A stretch of DNA of 64,000 nt. Source: Flavobacterium phragmitis (GTDB lineage: Bacteria; Bacteroidota; Bacteroidia; Flavobacteriales; Flavobacteriaceae). Positions 9,896-19,324 of the stretch are shown here, piece after piece. A program made the position numbers and the translations under genes. The stretch spans positions 434,001 to 498,000 of the forward strand of contig NZ_FOMH01000002.1 of assembly GCF_900112575.1 (NCBI RefSeq). The letters run 5' to 3'. Numbering within the stretch: the stretch's first letter is position 1; every line of letters begins with the position of its first letter. The notes below the pieces were generated by a model. The model searched no databases. It saw only the letters and a list, made by a program, of their open reading frames with translations, and was not told the origin of the DNA.

Positions 9896-9918
9896 ATTCT
9901 ATCTTCTCTAGAAAAAAA

Positions 9919-11013
9919 TTAAACATTAAAACGGAAGTGCATTACATCACCATCTTTTACAACGTATTCTTTTCCTTCCACTCTGAATTTTCCAGCTTCC
10001 TTAGCTTTTGCTTCAGAACCGTATTGAACGTAATCATCATATGAAATTACCTCAGCGCGGATAAATCCTTTTTCGAAATCAGTGTGGATAACTCCAGCTG
10101 CTTGCGGCGCTGTCGCTCCAATGTTGATTGTCCAGGCACGAACTTCTTTTACACCAGCTGTAAAGTAAGTCTGTTGTTTTAATAATTTATAAGCTGCACG
10201 AATTAAAACTGAAGCTCCCGGCTCTTCTAACCCCATATCTTCAAGGAAAACCTGACGCTCTTCGTAGCTTTCTAATTCAGTGATATCTGCTTCTGCTCCT
10301 ACTGAAAGTACAATAACTTCAGCATCTTCGTCTTTTACCAATTCACGAACTTGGTCAACATACTTATTTCCGTTTACAGCAGAACTTTCGTCAACATTAC
10401 AAACATATAAAACTGGTTTTGCAGTAATTAATTGGAAAGATTCCATTAAAACTTCTTCGTCATTGTTTTGAGGAATAACTGTTCTAGCAGACTTGGCTTG
10501 TAAAAGAGCTTCTCTAATTCTATTCAATAAAGCCTCTTCAGCCTGCGCTTCTTTATTTCCAGTTTTTGCAGCACGTTTTACTTTTTCTAAACGTTTTTCG
10601 ATTGTTTCTAAATCTTTTAACTGCAATTCGATGTCAATAGTTTCTTTATCACGAATTGGATTTACGTTTCCGTCAACGTGAACGATATTATCATTGTCAA
10701 AACAACGTAAAACGTGAATAATAGCATTACATTCTCTAATGTTTCCTAGGAACTGGTTTCCAAGACCTTCCCCTTTACTAGCTCCTTTTACCAAACCTGC
10801 AATATCTACGATATCTACAGTTGCCATTTGAACGCGCTCTGGTTTTACCAATTCTTCCAATTTATTGATTCTTGGATCTGGAACGTTTACAACACCAATA
10901 TTTGGTTCGATTGTACAAAACGGAAAGTTTGCACTTTGCGCTTTTGCATTAGATAAACAATTAAATAATGTTGATTTTCCAACATTTGGTAATCCTACAA
11001 TTCCTGCTTTCAT
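9919..11013 (-). CDS. ychF: Ribosome-binding ATPase/GTPase YchF
   Basis: The 364-residue OBG-family P-loop NTPase binds ribosomes and prefers ATP in characterised members. The G1 loop is GLPNVGKSTLFN (residues 7-18), G3 is DIAG in VDIVDIAGLVKG, and the usual NKxD is replaced by NVDE, the known family change that relaxes guanine specificity. A coiled-coil insertion (LKDLETIEKRLEKVKRA) and a C-terminal TGS domain ending in VMHFRFNV complete the protein. The length is normal. It is probably monocistronic: a TATATTTG box lies about 140 bases upstream and a strong terminator follows. Confidence 0.96.
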   Translation of the reverse strand: MKAGIVGLPNVGKSTLFNCLSNAKAQSANFPFCTIEPNIGVVNVPDPRINKLEELVKPERVQMATVDIVDIAGLVKGASKGEGLGNQFLGNIRECNAIIHVLRCFDNDNIVHVDGNVNPIRDKETIDIELQLKDLETIEKRLEKVKRAAKTGNKEAQAEEALLNRIREALLQAKSARTVIPQNNDEEVLMESFQLITAKPVLYVCNVDESSAVNGNKYVDQVRELVKDEDAEVIVLSVGAEADITELESYEERQVFLEDMGLEEPGASVLIRAAYKLLKQQTYFTAGVKEVRAWTINIGATAPQAAGVIHTDFEKGFIRAEVISYDDYVQYGSEAKAKEAGKFRVEGKEYVVKDGDVMHFRFNV

Positions 11014-11150
11014 CTGTTAGTTTTCTATTTATTTATTTGGCCTTACTGCTTTCAGACCACAAACACTAAACACTTTGTGTGTTAGCGTGTTATGAATTAT
11101 CGATTTTTCTGATTTCTGCCAAAATGATATTTTTTGGCTTTAAAATTTTG

Positions 11151-11158
11151 CAAATATA
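11151..11158 (-). promoter_or_regulatory. TAnnTTTG -7 box for ychF
   Basis: TATATTTG on the minus strand fits the Bacteroidota -7 consensus. No clear TTG lies at the usual -33 distance. The predicted leader is about 130 bases. Confidence 0.4.
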
Positions 11159-11310
11159 AGATTTAATAGCTCTTGCACGAAGTAAAAATGTTCAATAATA
11201 TAATTTTCGACATACACAATGAAATTTTTAAACATTTAATTAAAATTTTGTTAAAAAATATTAATTTTATAAAACTGATTAACAAAAAACAAATCAATAA
11301 ACCAATAACC

Positions 11311-14013
11311 ATGAAAAAGACTGCATTATTACTATTTCTGCTGAATTCAGCATTTCTCTTTGCTCAAAAAGAGGTCTCGGGTCTTGTAAAGGACAAATCT
11401 GGAAATCCACTTCCTGGTGTTAATATTGTCGAAAAAGGAACTTCTAACGGCGTCTCAACCGATTTTGAAGGTAGTTTTAGAATAAAAGTAAAAGAAGGCG
11501 CCACATTAGTTTTTAGCTATATGGGATTTTCAAAAGTCGAGAAAGCCGTTTCTGGAGATAAAACAAATGTTACACTAAGTGAGAGTGATGGTCAAATATT
11601 GAATGATGTTGTGGTCGTTGGTTCTAGAAATGCCAAAAGAACTGTTGTAAACTCAGCTGTTCCTATCGATGTAATCAATGTAAAAGATGTAACCACACAA
11701 AGCGGAAAACTCGAAATTAATGAGCTCTTACAATATGTTGCCCCTTCATTTAATGCCAATAAACAATCCGGTTCTGATGGAGCCGATCACGTTGATCCAG
11801 CTTCTTTAAGAGGTATGGGGCCAGATCAGACTTTGGTTTTGATTAACGGAAAACGAAGACACCAATCTTCACTGATAAACTTATTCGGAACTCGTGGACG
11901 TGGTAATACCGGAACTGATTTAAATGCAATTCCGGCAGCCTCCATCAAAAGAATTGAAATTTTAAGAGACGGTGCAGCAGCTCAATATGGTTCTGATGCT
12001 ATTGCTGGTGTTATTAATATTGTTACCAATGACAATGTAAAAGAATTTACTGGTGCCATATCATATGGTGCATTTAATACCGACGCAAAAGGAGATTTTC
12101 CTGAAGGAACTGCAAATACTAAAGGTTACCGACTCGATCAAAAAGGATATGGAAATTCATTTGGTAAAAATCAGGATTTTGACGGAGGTTCTGTTAAAGT
12201 ATCTGCCAACTACGGAACTCCTATTGGAACAAAAGGCGGTTTTGTAAATGTTACAGGTGAATTTTTAAATAAAAACAAAACATTACGCCCAGGTTTTGAT
12301 TTTAGAAAAGGTTTTGGTGAAGCCGAAATTCAAGGTGTAAACTTATTTGTAAATCTTGCTATTCCAATTTCAGATAAAACACAATTTTATGCTTTTGGCG
12401 GAAGCAATTTTAGAGATACCGATGCTTATGCTTTTACGAGAAACGATGGCGAAAGAGTTGTAGAAGCTATCTATCCCGGCGGATTTACTCCTAGAATCAC
12501 TTCTAAAATAAATGACAATTCTATTGCTGCAGGAATAAGAACAGAAACTTCCGGCGGATGGAAATGGGATATCAGCAACACTTTAGGAAAAAATAAATTT
12601 CATTACGACATAAAAGGTACACTGAATGCTTCTCTTGAAGAAAGATCACCAACAGAATTTGATGCAGGTGGACATAGTTTACTTCAAAATACGACCAATT
12701 TGGATTTATCAAAAAATTATGGCGACATTTTAGGAGGTTTGAACCTCGCTTTTGGTGCTGAATTTAGAGTGGAACAATTTGAAATTTTTGCTGGTGAAGA
12801 AGGTTCTTACGCAACCTACGACACAAATGGAGTTCCTATTACAGATCCAACTACACAAAGTGCTCCAATTGATCCTAGTACTGGGGAACCAAGACCTGGA
12901 GGTTCTCAGGGTTTTCCTGGATACAGCCCTGCCAATGAAGTAAATAAAGACCGTACAAACTTCTCCCTTTACACAGATGCAGAGTTGGACATTACACAGG
13001 CATGGATGGTAAGCGGTGCCTTGCGTTATGAAAACTACAGCGATTTTGGAAGCACTGTAAACGGCAAACTAGCTTCAAGACTTAAATTGACCGACAAAAT
13101 TAATTTAAGAGGTTCTGTAAGTACTGGTTTCCGAGCTCCTTCTTTGGCACAGATTTACTATAATTTACGTTTTACAAACTTTAGTTCGGCAGGAGCTACA
13201 GAAGTTTTACTGGCTCCAAATGACAGTCCAATAACAAGAGCTTTTGGAATTCAAAAACTTAATGAAGAAAAAGCGGTCAATGCTTCTCTAGGATTTACAG
13301 CAAGTTTTGGAGATTTCACTGCAACAGTTGACGGTTATTTAATTAATGTAAAAGACAGAATTGTACTAACAGGTTACTTTGATGCTACAGCTTTAGGAAT
13401 GAATGTAGACAAAGCACAATTTTTCGTTAATGGTGTTGATACCAAAACTACAGGTCTTGATGTTGTTTTAGCTTGGAAAAAAAACATTAACGAAAACAGA
13501 TTTGGCGCCACTTTAGTTGGAAATATCAACGATATGAAAATTGATAAAGTAAAAAATGGTGATTTGGACGAAAAAACGTTCTTTGGAGAACGTGACCGAG
13601 CTTTCTTATTAGCTTCAGCACCGCCAAATAAATTTGGTTTAAACCTAAATTACGGCAGAAAATGGTTTGATGCAGGACTGGCTTTTACAAGATTTAGCGA
13701 GGTTAAATTATTAGATTATCAAATGGACGAAGATCCAGAAGACTACAGAACATCACCAACAGAAACTGATGCACAGGTATTTGCTAATCAAAAAAAGGCC
13801 GCTACTGATACTTATGGAGCCAAAATTGTAACCGATTTAACTTTAGGTTTTAAAATTTCCAAATCGACTAAAATAAGCATTGGCGCCAATAACTTGTTTA
13901 ACATCTATCCAGATCAGCAAGACGACTGGGTTGAAGCTGGAGGTTATTGGGATGCTGTACAAATGGGTTTCAATGGTGCTTATTACTATGCTAGACTTGG
14001 ATTTAATTTTTAA
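11311..14013 (+). CDS. TonB-dependent outer-membrane receptor
   Basis: The 900-residue outer-membrane receptor starts at ATG 11311 with the signal peptide MKKTALLLFLLNSAFLFAQ; the frame is open further upstream but that part lacks a signal. A CarboxypepD_reg-like domain follows (VSGLVKDKSGNPLPGVNI), then a plug domain (LRGMGPDQTLVLINGKRRH and IEILRDGAAAQYGSDAIAGVINI) and a 22-strand-type barrel ending in the aromatic terminus ARLGFNF. There is no SusD partner, and it lacks obvious SusC spacing, so it is probably a TonB transporter for a small ligand or metal chelate; the substrate cannot be read. An A-T rich leader of about 300 bases separates it from divergent ychF. Confidence 0.93.
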   Translation: MKKTALLLFLLNSAFLFAQKEVSGLVKDKSGNPLPGVNIVEKGTSNGVSTDFEGSFRIKVKEGATLVFSYMGFSKVEKAVSGDKTNVTLSESDGQILNDVVVVGSRNAKRTVVNSAVPIDVINVKDVTTQSGKLEINELLQYVAPSFNANKQSGSDGADHVDPASLRGMGPDQTLVLINGKRRHQSSLINLFGTRGRGNTGTDLNAIPAASIKRIEILRDGAAAQYGSDAIAGVINIVTNDNVKEFTGAISYGAFNTDAKGDFPEGTANTKGYRLDQKGYGNSFGKNQDFDGGSVKVSANYGTPIGTKGGFVNVTGEFLNKNKTLRPGFDFRKGFGEAEIQGVNLFVNLAIPISDKTQFYAFGGSNFRDTDAYAFTRNDGERVVEAIYPGGFTPRITSKINDNSIAAGIRTETSGGWKWDISNTLGKNKFHYDIKGTLNASLEERSPTEFDAGGHSLLQNTTNLDLSKNYGDILGGLNLAFGAEFRVEQFEIFAGEEGSYATYDTNGVPITDPTTQSAPIDPSTGEPRPGGSQGFPGYSPANEVNKDRTNFSLYTDAELDITQAWMVSGALRYENYSDFGSTVNGKLASRLKLTDKINLRGSVSTGFRAPSLAQIYYNLRFTNFSSAGATEVLLAPNDSPITRAFGIQKLNEEKAVNASLGFTASFGDFTATVDGYLINVKDRIVLTGYFDATALGMNVDKAQFFVNGVDTKTTGLDVVLAWKKNINENRFGATLVGNINDMKIDKVKNGDLDEKTFFGERDRAFLLASAPPNKFGLNLNYGRKWFDAGLAFTRFSEVKLLDYQMDEDPEDYRTSPTETDAQVFANQKKAATDTYGAKIVTDLTLGFKISKSTKISIGANNLFNIYPDQQDDWVEAGGYWDAVQMGFNGAYYYARLGFNF

Positions 14014-14064
14014 TTTACTGAAAGATTTTGATTTCACTGAATCTATAAATTGAATATAAAACAC

Positions 14065-14100
14065 AAAAAATCCTGAACTTAATTGTTCAGGATTTTTTTT
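14065..14100. terminator. Bidirectional terminator
   Basis: TCCTGAAC / GTTCAGGA stem with a 6-base loop, A run before and T run after. It lies between convergent genes and can serve both. Confidence 0.85.
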
Positions 14101-14113
14101 TCTATTTATTTAA

Positions 14114-15271
14114 TTACAATTTAAATTCTAAGGAAGCGATGATAGCTTTTTCTTCATCGGTAGCTGTAAAACCGGAAATATCCCAGTAATTGGTCAAGAT
14201 TTTATTCTTTTTATTGAAAAGCGATTTCTCTTTAAAAACATCACTTTCGTTATAAGTAAAATTCTGTTTATTAAATCCAGTCGTTACAAAGCTGTTTCTT
14301 ACCTGAATCTTTTTAGATTTCTCTTTCTGAATCAAGGTATAACCAATTTCTTCATTTGAACTCAACATATAATAATCGTTTCCATCCAAACGGTAACTCA
14401 CATTCACAAACGATTTGGTAATGTTTTTATCTCCAATACTTGTTTTTTCTTCTATTTTATCCAGATTTGCAGGAGTCACAGAAATCGTAAATTCTAAAAT
14501 AATCTTCTTTTCCGGATCGTAAATAATTTCAAAATTATCCACTGCTTGCCTTGCCTTGTCCAGTGGTGTAACAGACATTACATAATAATCCTTGTTTTTT
14601 GAATGTCCTTTAACCGTAAAATCATATTCTTTCTTTGCCTTAGCATCCAGTAAAGGTTCAAAATATTTAAAATTTGAATAATTTTCCATAATATTATTCA
14701 AATTATACCCCATCAAATCGGCACTTACATCTGCTTCCAACAAACCATAAGAGCGATTCTGTTCTACCAATAAAGTTGTGGTATTGTTTTTATTGAATTG
14801 AAAATTCACCAATCCGTCATTATAATACGAATATTGATTATCGAGCATAAAAAATTCTCTCACATACACTTTTAAACGGTGCGAAATACTTATTTTCTTT
14901 TTGGAATTTGAAACAATTCTTTGAAGTGTTTTTTGAAGATTTTCCTGAGAGACTACAACTTCATCCAAGTTTTCTTTTTTGTTTTTTAAATAAACAACAA
15001 ACTCACTCTCTTTTAATGAAGCCCAACGAACCGTAAGATTCTCATAGTTCATTTCAGAAACTTCTACATTAGAACCGCCACTCAAAACAAAAGTGACTTT
15101 TCCATCTTCATTCGTCATTAAAACCTGTTTGGTCTTTAGAATAACCACAGTAGCATTTTCTATTGGCTGTAAGGTTTCAATATCTTTCACCAAAATAGAA
15201 TATTCTTCACTTTGTGCCAAAACACTTATGGAGCTGAGCAAAACGACAAATAAAAGTAGTAATTTCTTCAT
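14114..15271 (-). CDS. Secreted carboxypeptidase-regulatory-like domain protein
   Basis: The 385-residue product begins with a signal peptide (MKKLLLLFVVLLSSISVLAQ). A short CarboxypepD_reg-like beta domain follows (residues about 22-95: EYSILVKDIETLQPIENATV and TNEDGKVTF). The remaining 280 residues resemble the outer-membrane or periplasmic 'DUF5686-less' proteins of Bacteroidota with mixed beta structure, but I do not recognise a named family. The methionine two codons into the frame (15271) gives the better signal sequence. It converges on the TonB receptor and shares its terminator. Confidence 0.7.
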   Translation of the reverse strand: MKKLLLLFVVLLSSISVLAQSEEYSILVKDIETLQPIENATVVILKTKQVLMTNEDGKVTFVLSGGSNVEVSEMNYENLTVRWASLKESEFVVYLKNKKENLDEVVVSQENLQKTLQRIVSNSKKKISISHRLKVYVREFFMLDNQYSYYNDGLVNFQFNKNNTTTLLVEQNRSYGLLEADVSADLMGYNLNNIMENYSNFKYFEPLLDAKAKKEYDFTVKGHSKNKDYYVMSVTPLDKARQAVDNFEIIYDPEKKIILEFTISVTPANLDKIEEKTSIGDKNITKSFVNVSYRLDGNDYYMLSSNEEIGYTLIQKEKSKKIQVRNSFVTTGFNKQNFTYNESDVFKEKSLFNKKNKILTNYWDISGFTATDEEKAIIASLEFKL

Positions 15272-15393
15272 AGGCATTATTAAATTTTCAACTAAAGTAT
15301 TAATTTTTTAACAATAAAGCAATAGCCGAAAAATAAAACATTCGTTATCAACTAACTAACTTTAACAAATACCTGAATTCAGGGTAAAAAAAA

Positions 15394-15424
15394 ATCCCGA
15401 GTTTTTTGAGAAAAAACTCGGGAT
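15394..15424 (-). terminator. Terminator after the ferredoxin gene
   Basis: ATCCCGAGTTTTT / AAAAACTCGGGAT stem of 13 bp, 5-base loop region, 25 bases past the ferredoxin stop. Confidence 0.8.
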
Positions 15425-15448
15425 TCTATTTTTATTATACAACTATTC

Positions 15449-15799
15449 TTACTCGTTATGTAAGAAAGCTTGTCTTTCTAATAAAGTTTCTTCGTCTTCT
15501 ACGTGATTATCATCTGGCACACAACAGTCTACCGGACAAACGGCAGCACATTGAGGTTCGTCATGGAAACCTTTACATTCTGTACATTTTCCTGGCACAA
15601 TATAGTAAACTTCATCAGAAATTGGAGTTTGAGCTTCATCAGCATCAATCTCACTTCCGTCAGGTAAAACTATTTTTCCAGAAAGACTAGTTCCGTCTTT
15701 ATATCTCCAATCATCTGCTCCTTCATATATTGCTGTATTTGGGCACTCTGGTTCGCAAGCCCCACAATTGATACATTCGTCAGTTATAATAATTGCCAT
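15449..15799 (-). CDS. 2[4Fe-4S] ferredoxin
   Basis: The 116-residue electron carrier has two cluster motifs: [12 protein letters not shown] near the N-terminus, and [18 protein letters not shown], in which the spacing between the first two and the last Cys is enlarged, as in Chromatium-type (Alvin) ferredoxins. About 40 residues separate the motifs. A C-terminal acidic helix follows ([18 protein letters not shown]). It is divergent from the LuxC-like acyl-CoA reductase gene; the pairing suggests, but does not prove, that it supplies electrons to a linked pathway. Confidence 0.92.
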   Translation of the reverse strand: MAIIITDECINCGACEPECPNTAIYEGADDWRYKDGTSLSGKIVLPDGSEIDADEAQTPISDEVYYIVPGKCTECKGFHDEPQCAAVCPVDCCVPDDNHVEDEETLLERQAFLHNE

Positions 15800-15866
15800 C
15801 TTTTTCTTCTTTTTGTTAAAAGTTATGTGGTTAGGAGTATTAAAATAGTAAAGATTTTAATCTGCT

Positions 15867-15897
15867 TTGCCTTATAACGTAATATAGCTTATTTTTG
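15867..15897 (+). promoter_or_regulatory. Promoter for the acyl-CoA reductase gene
   Basis: TTG at 15867-15869, then 20 bases, then TATTTTTG at 15890-15897. This fits the flavobacterial TTG-N17-23-TAnnTTTG consensus; the ATG follows 38 bases later. Confidence 0.6.
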
Positions 15898-15935
15898 TGC
15901 AAAATTACAATCAAAACAATTCATAAACAAACATT

Positions 15936-17009
15936 ATGACATTAGAAACAAAAAAAAGTGTTTTTGTTGAATTAGGAAAATTTTTAAGTCAGTTTTCTGA
16001 AGCAGGATCCATACAAAAATCTAGCGTTTTATATAACGATATCTTTTTTGACGATTTTGAAAAACTAATTCATTTATCGCAATCTCATAATGGATGGTAC
16101 ACGCCAGAACAAGTTTATTTTTCGATACAATCCTGGGCAGAAGCTTTAACAGCCGAAAACATCGAAAAATGGCTTTCTCAATATGCAGCCGAATTTGCAA
16201 AATCTGATAAAAAAGAAAAAACAGTTGCTTTGATTCTGGCTGGAAATATTCCACTGGTTGGTTTTCATGATTTTCTATCGGTCTTAATAACAGGCAACAA
16301 AGCTTTAATCAAAACTTCATCAAACGATCAGTATTTATTACCTTTTTTAGCTAAATATTTAATTGCTGTTGATGAAAATCTAAAAGATAAAATCACTTTC
16401 GTAGAAGGAAAACTGGAGAATTTTGATGCCGTAATTGCAACCGGAAGCAACAATACTTCCCGTTATTTTGAATATTATTTTAAAGACAAACCTTCTATTA
16501 TTCGCAAAAACCGAAATTCGGCTGCTATTTTAACTGGAAAGGAAACAAATGAAGAATTAGAGAATTTAGGCGAAGATATTTTCAGGTATTTTGGTTTAGG
16601 ATGCCGTAATGTTTCGAAACTTTTTGTTCCAAAAGACTATTCATTTGACGCTTTTTTTCAGGCAATGTTCAAATATCAGGATGTTATTCATTATGAAAAA
16701 TACGCTAATAATTACGATTATAATAAAGCCGTGTTTTTAATGAGTAATTTCAAATTATTAGACAACGGATTCTTAACCATAAAAGAAGACGCAAGCTACG
16801 CCTCTCCTATCTCGAGCATTTTTTATGAGTACTATGAAAACCTTGAAGAATTAGAGAAACGTCTTGAAAACGATTCAGAACAAATCCAATGTATCGTAAG
16901 TGGTAATTTGACACCAAATAGCATCAAATTTGGAGAAACACAAAAACCGCAATTGTGGGATTACGCAGATAATGTCGATACTATAACGTTTTTGTTAACA
17001 ACAAAGTAA
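15936..17009 (+). CDS. LuxC-like acyl-CoA reductase
   Basis: The 357-residue protein belongs to the LuxC/acyl-CoA reductase branch of the aldehyde dehydrogenase superfamily, which reduces acyl-CoA or acyl-enzyme to aldehyde with NADPH. Visible features are VALILAGNIPLVGFHDFLSV (nucleotide-binding region), ATGSNNTSRYFEYYF, IRKNRNSAAIL, and FGLGCRNVSKLFVP, where Cys223 is the likely nucleophile. It is shorter than bioluminescence LuxC (about 480 residues). No lux genes are nearby. It sits between ferredoxin and serC; its substrate is unknown. Confidence 0.82.
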   Translation: MTLETKKSVFVELGKFLSQFSEAGSIQKSSVLYNDIFFDDFEKLIHLSQSHNGWYTPEQVYFSIQSWAEALTAENIEKWLSQYAAEFAKSDKKEKTVALILAGNIPLVGFHDFLSVLITGNKALIKTSSNDQYLLPFLAKYLIAVDENLKDKITFVEGKLENFDAVIATGSNNTSRYFEYYFKDKPSIIRKNRNSAAILTGKETNEELENLGEDIFRYFGLGCRNVSKLFVPKDYSFDAFFQAMFKYQDVIHYEKYANNYDYNKAVFLMSNFKLLDNGFLTIKEDASYASPISSIFYEYYENLEELEKRLENDSEQIQCIVSGNLTPNSIKFGETQKPQLWDYADNVDTITFLLTTK

Positions 17010-17102
17010 TAAATTGTTTAATTATTTCGAATATTTTAACGCTTTTTCGGCTCTTATTAACGAAATTTGCGTCTTTAAAATTTTCGACTATTAACAACAA
17101 CC

Positions 17103-18173
17103 ATGAAAAAACACAACTACAGCGCAGGACCAAGTATTTTACCTCAGGAAGTTTTTGAGAAGGCATCAAAAGCAGTTTTAAATTTTAATGATTCAGGATT
17201 ATCCATTCTTGAAATCTCGCACAGAAGTAAAGATTTTGTTGCGGTAATGGAAGAAGCTCGCTCCCTTGCTTTAGAATTATTAGGACTTCAGGGAAAAGGT
17301 TATCAGGCTTTATTTTTACAAGGTGGTGCCAGCACAGCATTCTTAATGGCTCCATATAACTTAATGAAAGAAAACGGAAAAGCAGCTTATTTAGATTCTG
17401 GAACGTGGGCAACTGCAGCGATAAAAGAAGCTAAACTTTTCGGTGAAACTATTGTTGTTGCTTCTTCAAAAGACGACAATTATACGCATATTCCAAAAGG
17501 TTACGAAATTCCAGCTGATGCTGATTATTTCCACTGCACAAGTAACAATACCATTTTTGGAACTCAAATGAAAGAATTCCCAGCAACTAACATTCCAGTT
17601 GTTTGCGATATGAGTTCTGATATTTTCTCACGTGAATTGGATTTTTCTAAATTCGACTTAATCTATGCAGGTGCTCAAAAAAATATGGGACCAGCTGGAA
17701 CAACTTTAGTTGTGGTTAAAGAAGAAATCTTAGGAAAAAACGGAAGAACAATTCCAAGTATGTTAGATTATGCTAAACATATCAAAGCAGAAAGCATGTA
17801 CAATACTCCATCTGTATTTGCTGTTTATGTTTCTTTACTGACGTTACAATGGATTAAAGAAAAAGGCGGAATTGCTGCTGTTGAAAAATTAAACAACGCT
17901 AAAGCTGAGTTATTATACGCTGAAATCGACAGAAACCCATTATTTAAAGGTGCTGCAAACGTAGAAGATCGTTCTAACATGAACGTAACTTTCTTATTGA
18001 CAAACCCTGATCATACTGCTACATTTGATGCTTTATGGAAAGAAGCCGGAATTTCAGGATTACCTGGACACCGTTCAGTTGGTGGTTACAGAGCTTCTAT
18101 TTACAACGCTATGCCAATTGAAAGCGTTCAGGTTTTAGTTGATGTAATGAAAGCATTGGAAGCTAAAGTTTAG
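17103..18173 (+). CDS. serC: Phosphoserine aminotransferase
   Basis: The 356-residue PLP enzyme converts 3-phosphohydroxypyruvate to phosphoserine with glutamate. Motifs include HNYSAGPSILPQEVF at the N-terminus, LFLQGGASTAF, HCTSNNTIFGT and YAGAQKNMGPAGT, where Lys193 is the expected Schiff-base lysine. The C-terminus GLPGHRSVGGYRASIYNAMP is typical of the family. serA follows 98 bases downstream, so the two make the first steps of serine synthesis. The TAG stop codon is also the first three bases of an intergenic repeat. Confidence 0.96.
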   Translation: MKKHNYSAGPSILPQEVFEKASKAVLNFNDSGLSILEISHRSKDFVAVMEEARSLALELLGLQGKGYQALFLQGGASTAFLMAPYNLMKENGKAAYLDSGTWATAAIKEAKLFGETIVVASSKDDNYTHIPKGYEIPADADYFHCTSNNTIFGTQMKEFPATNIPVVCDMSSDIFSRELDFSKFDLIYAGAQKNMGPAGTTLVVVKEEILGKNGRTIPSMLDYAKHIKAESMYNTPSVFAVYVSLLTLQWIKEKGGIAAVEKLNNAKAELLYAEIDRNPLFKGAANVEDRSNMNVTFLLTNPDHTATFDALWKEAGISGLPGHRSVGGYRASIYNAMPIESVQVLVDVMKALEAKV

Positions 18174-18204
18174 TTTTCAGTCGCAGTCACAGTTTTCAGT
18201 ACAA
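18171..18204. repeat. 'TAGTTTTCAGT' family intergenic repeat, copy 1
   Basis: TAGTTTTCAGTCGCAGTCAC followed by AGTTTTCAGT. The repeat starts at the serC stop codon itself. Related copies are at 35444-35519 and 59209-59233. Confidence 0.6.
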
Positions 18205-18271
18205 AAAAAGAAAAAAAATTAAAATTGGCTTAATCAATGAAATGATTGACCAAACAAACAAAATACATACA

Positions 18272-19222
18272 ATGAAAGTATTAGCAAATGACGGAATTTC
18301 TAAAAGCGGAATTCTAGCCTTAGAAAAAGGTGGATTTGAAGTGATCACTACAAAAGTAGCTCAAGAACAAGTAGCTAACTATATAAACGAAAACAACATT
18401 GACGTAATTTTAGTTCGTAGTGCAACTAAAGTTCGTAAAGACATTATCGACGCTTGTCCTGGAATTAAAATCATTGGACGTGGTGGTGTTGGTATGGACA
18501 ACATCGATGTGGATTATGCAAAAAGCAAAGGAATCCATGTAATCAATACTCCTGCTTCATCTTCAGAATCTGTTGCTGAATTGGTGTTTGGACACTTATT
18601 TAATGGTGTGCGTTTTTTACATGATTCTAACAGAAATATGCCTCTTGAAGGAGATACTAATTTTGACGGTTTGAAAAAAGCTTACGCTAATGGAACTGAA
18701 TTAAGAGGAAAAACTCTTGGTATTGTTGGTATCGGACGTATTGGTCAAGCTACAGCAAAAATGGCTCTTGGTTTAGGAATGAAAGTTATTGCTGCCGATA
18801 GTTTTATCCCTGAGGTGGATGTAAAAGTTGAATTTTTCGACGGACAATCTATCACAACTAAAATTGTTTCTCAATCTTTAGAGTCTTTATTCAAAGAAGC
18901 AGATTTCATTACATTACACGTTCCTGCTCAAAATGGATACATCATTGGAGAGAAAGAATTTGAAATCTTAAAAGATGGTGTTGGAATTGTAAACTGTGCT
19001 CGTGGAGGTGTTATTGATGAAGTAGCTTTAGTAAAAGCTTTAGACTCTGGAAAAGTTGCATTTGCAGGTTTAGACGTTTTCGAAAATGAACCAAAACCAG
19101 AAATGGCAATTTTAATGCACTCTAAAATCTCTTTGACGCCACATATTGGAGCTGCAACAGGAGAAGCACAAGACAGAATTGGTACTGAATTAGCATCACA
19201 AATCATTACTTTGTTAAGCTAA
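18272..19222 (+). CDS. serA: D-3-phosphoglycerate dehydrogenase (short form)
   Basis: The 316-residue NAD-dependent D-2-hydroxyacid dehydrogenase is predicted to oxidise 3-phosphoglycerate for serine synthesis. It shows the Rossmann motif GIVGIGRIGQATA, the catalytic Arg in NCARGGVIDE, Glu in VFENEPKPEM and His in LTPHIGAATGEA. It lacks the C-terminal ACT regulatory domain of longer SerA proteins, so feedback by serine through that domain is not expected. I start at ATG 18272 (MKVLANDGISKSG), where homologues begin, rather than 30 bases upstream. Its place behind serC supports the assignment over another hydroxyacid substrate. Confidence 0.9.
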   Translation: MKVLANDGISKSGILALEKGGFEVITTKVAQEQVANYINENNIDVILVRSATKVRKDIIDACPGIKIIGRGGVGMDNIDVDYAKSKGIHVINTPASSSESVAELVFGHLFNGVRFLHDSNRNMPLEGDTNFDGLKKAYANGTELRGKTLGIVGIGRIGQATAKMALGLGMKVIAADSFIPEVDVKVEFFDGQSITTKIVSQSLESLFKEADFITLHVPAQNGYIIGEKEFEILKDGVGIVNCARGGVIDEVALVKALDSGKVAFAGLDVFENEPKPEMAILMHSKISLTPHIGAATGEAQDRIGTELASQIITLLS

Positions 19223-19245
19223 TTAACTATAATTAAATTACTTGT

Positions 19246-19290
19246 AAGGGATTTATTAACATTGTTTAATAAATCCCTTTCTTTTTTTGT
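19246..19290 (+). terminator. Terminator after serA
   Basis: A 14-bp perfect stem (AAGGGATTTATTAA / TTAATAAATCCCTT) with a 6-base loop and a T run. Confidence 0.85.
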
Positions 19291-19324
19291 TTAAATTTGA
19301 GTTCTAATCTTAATCCTAAAAATC

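Noticed and set aside
11173..11310. Upstream extension of the TonB receptor frame
   Set aside because: A-T rich and without signal peptide; the signal sequence starts at 11311.
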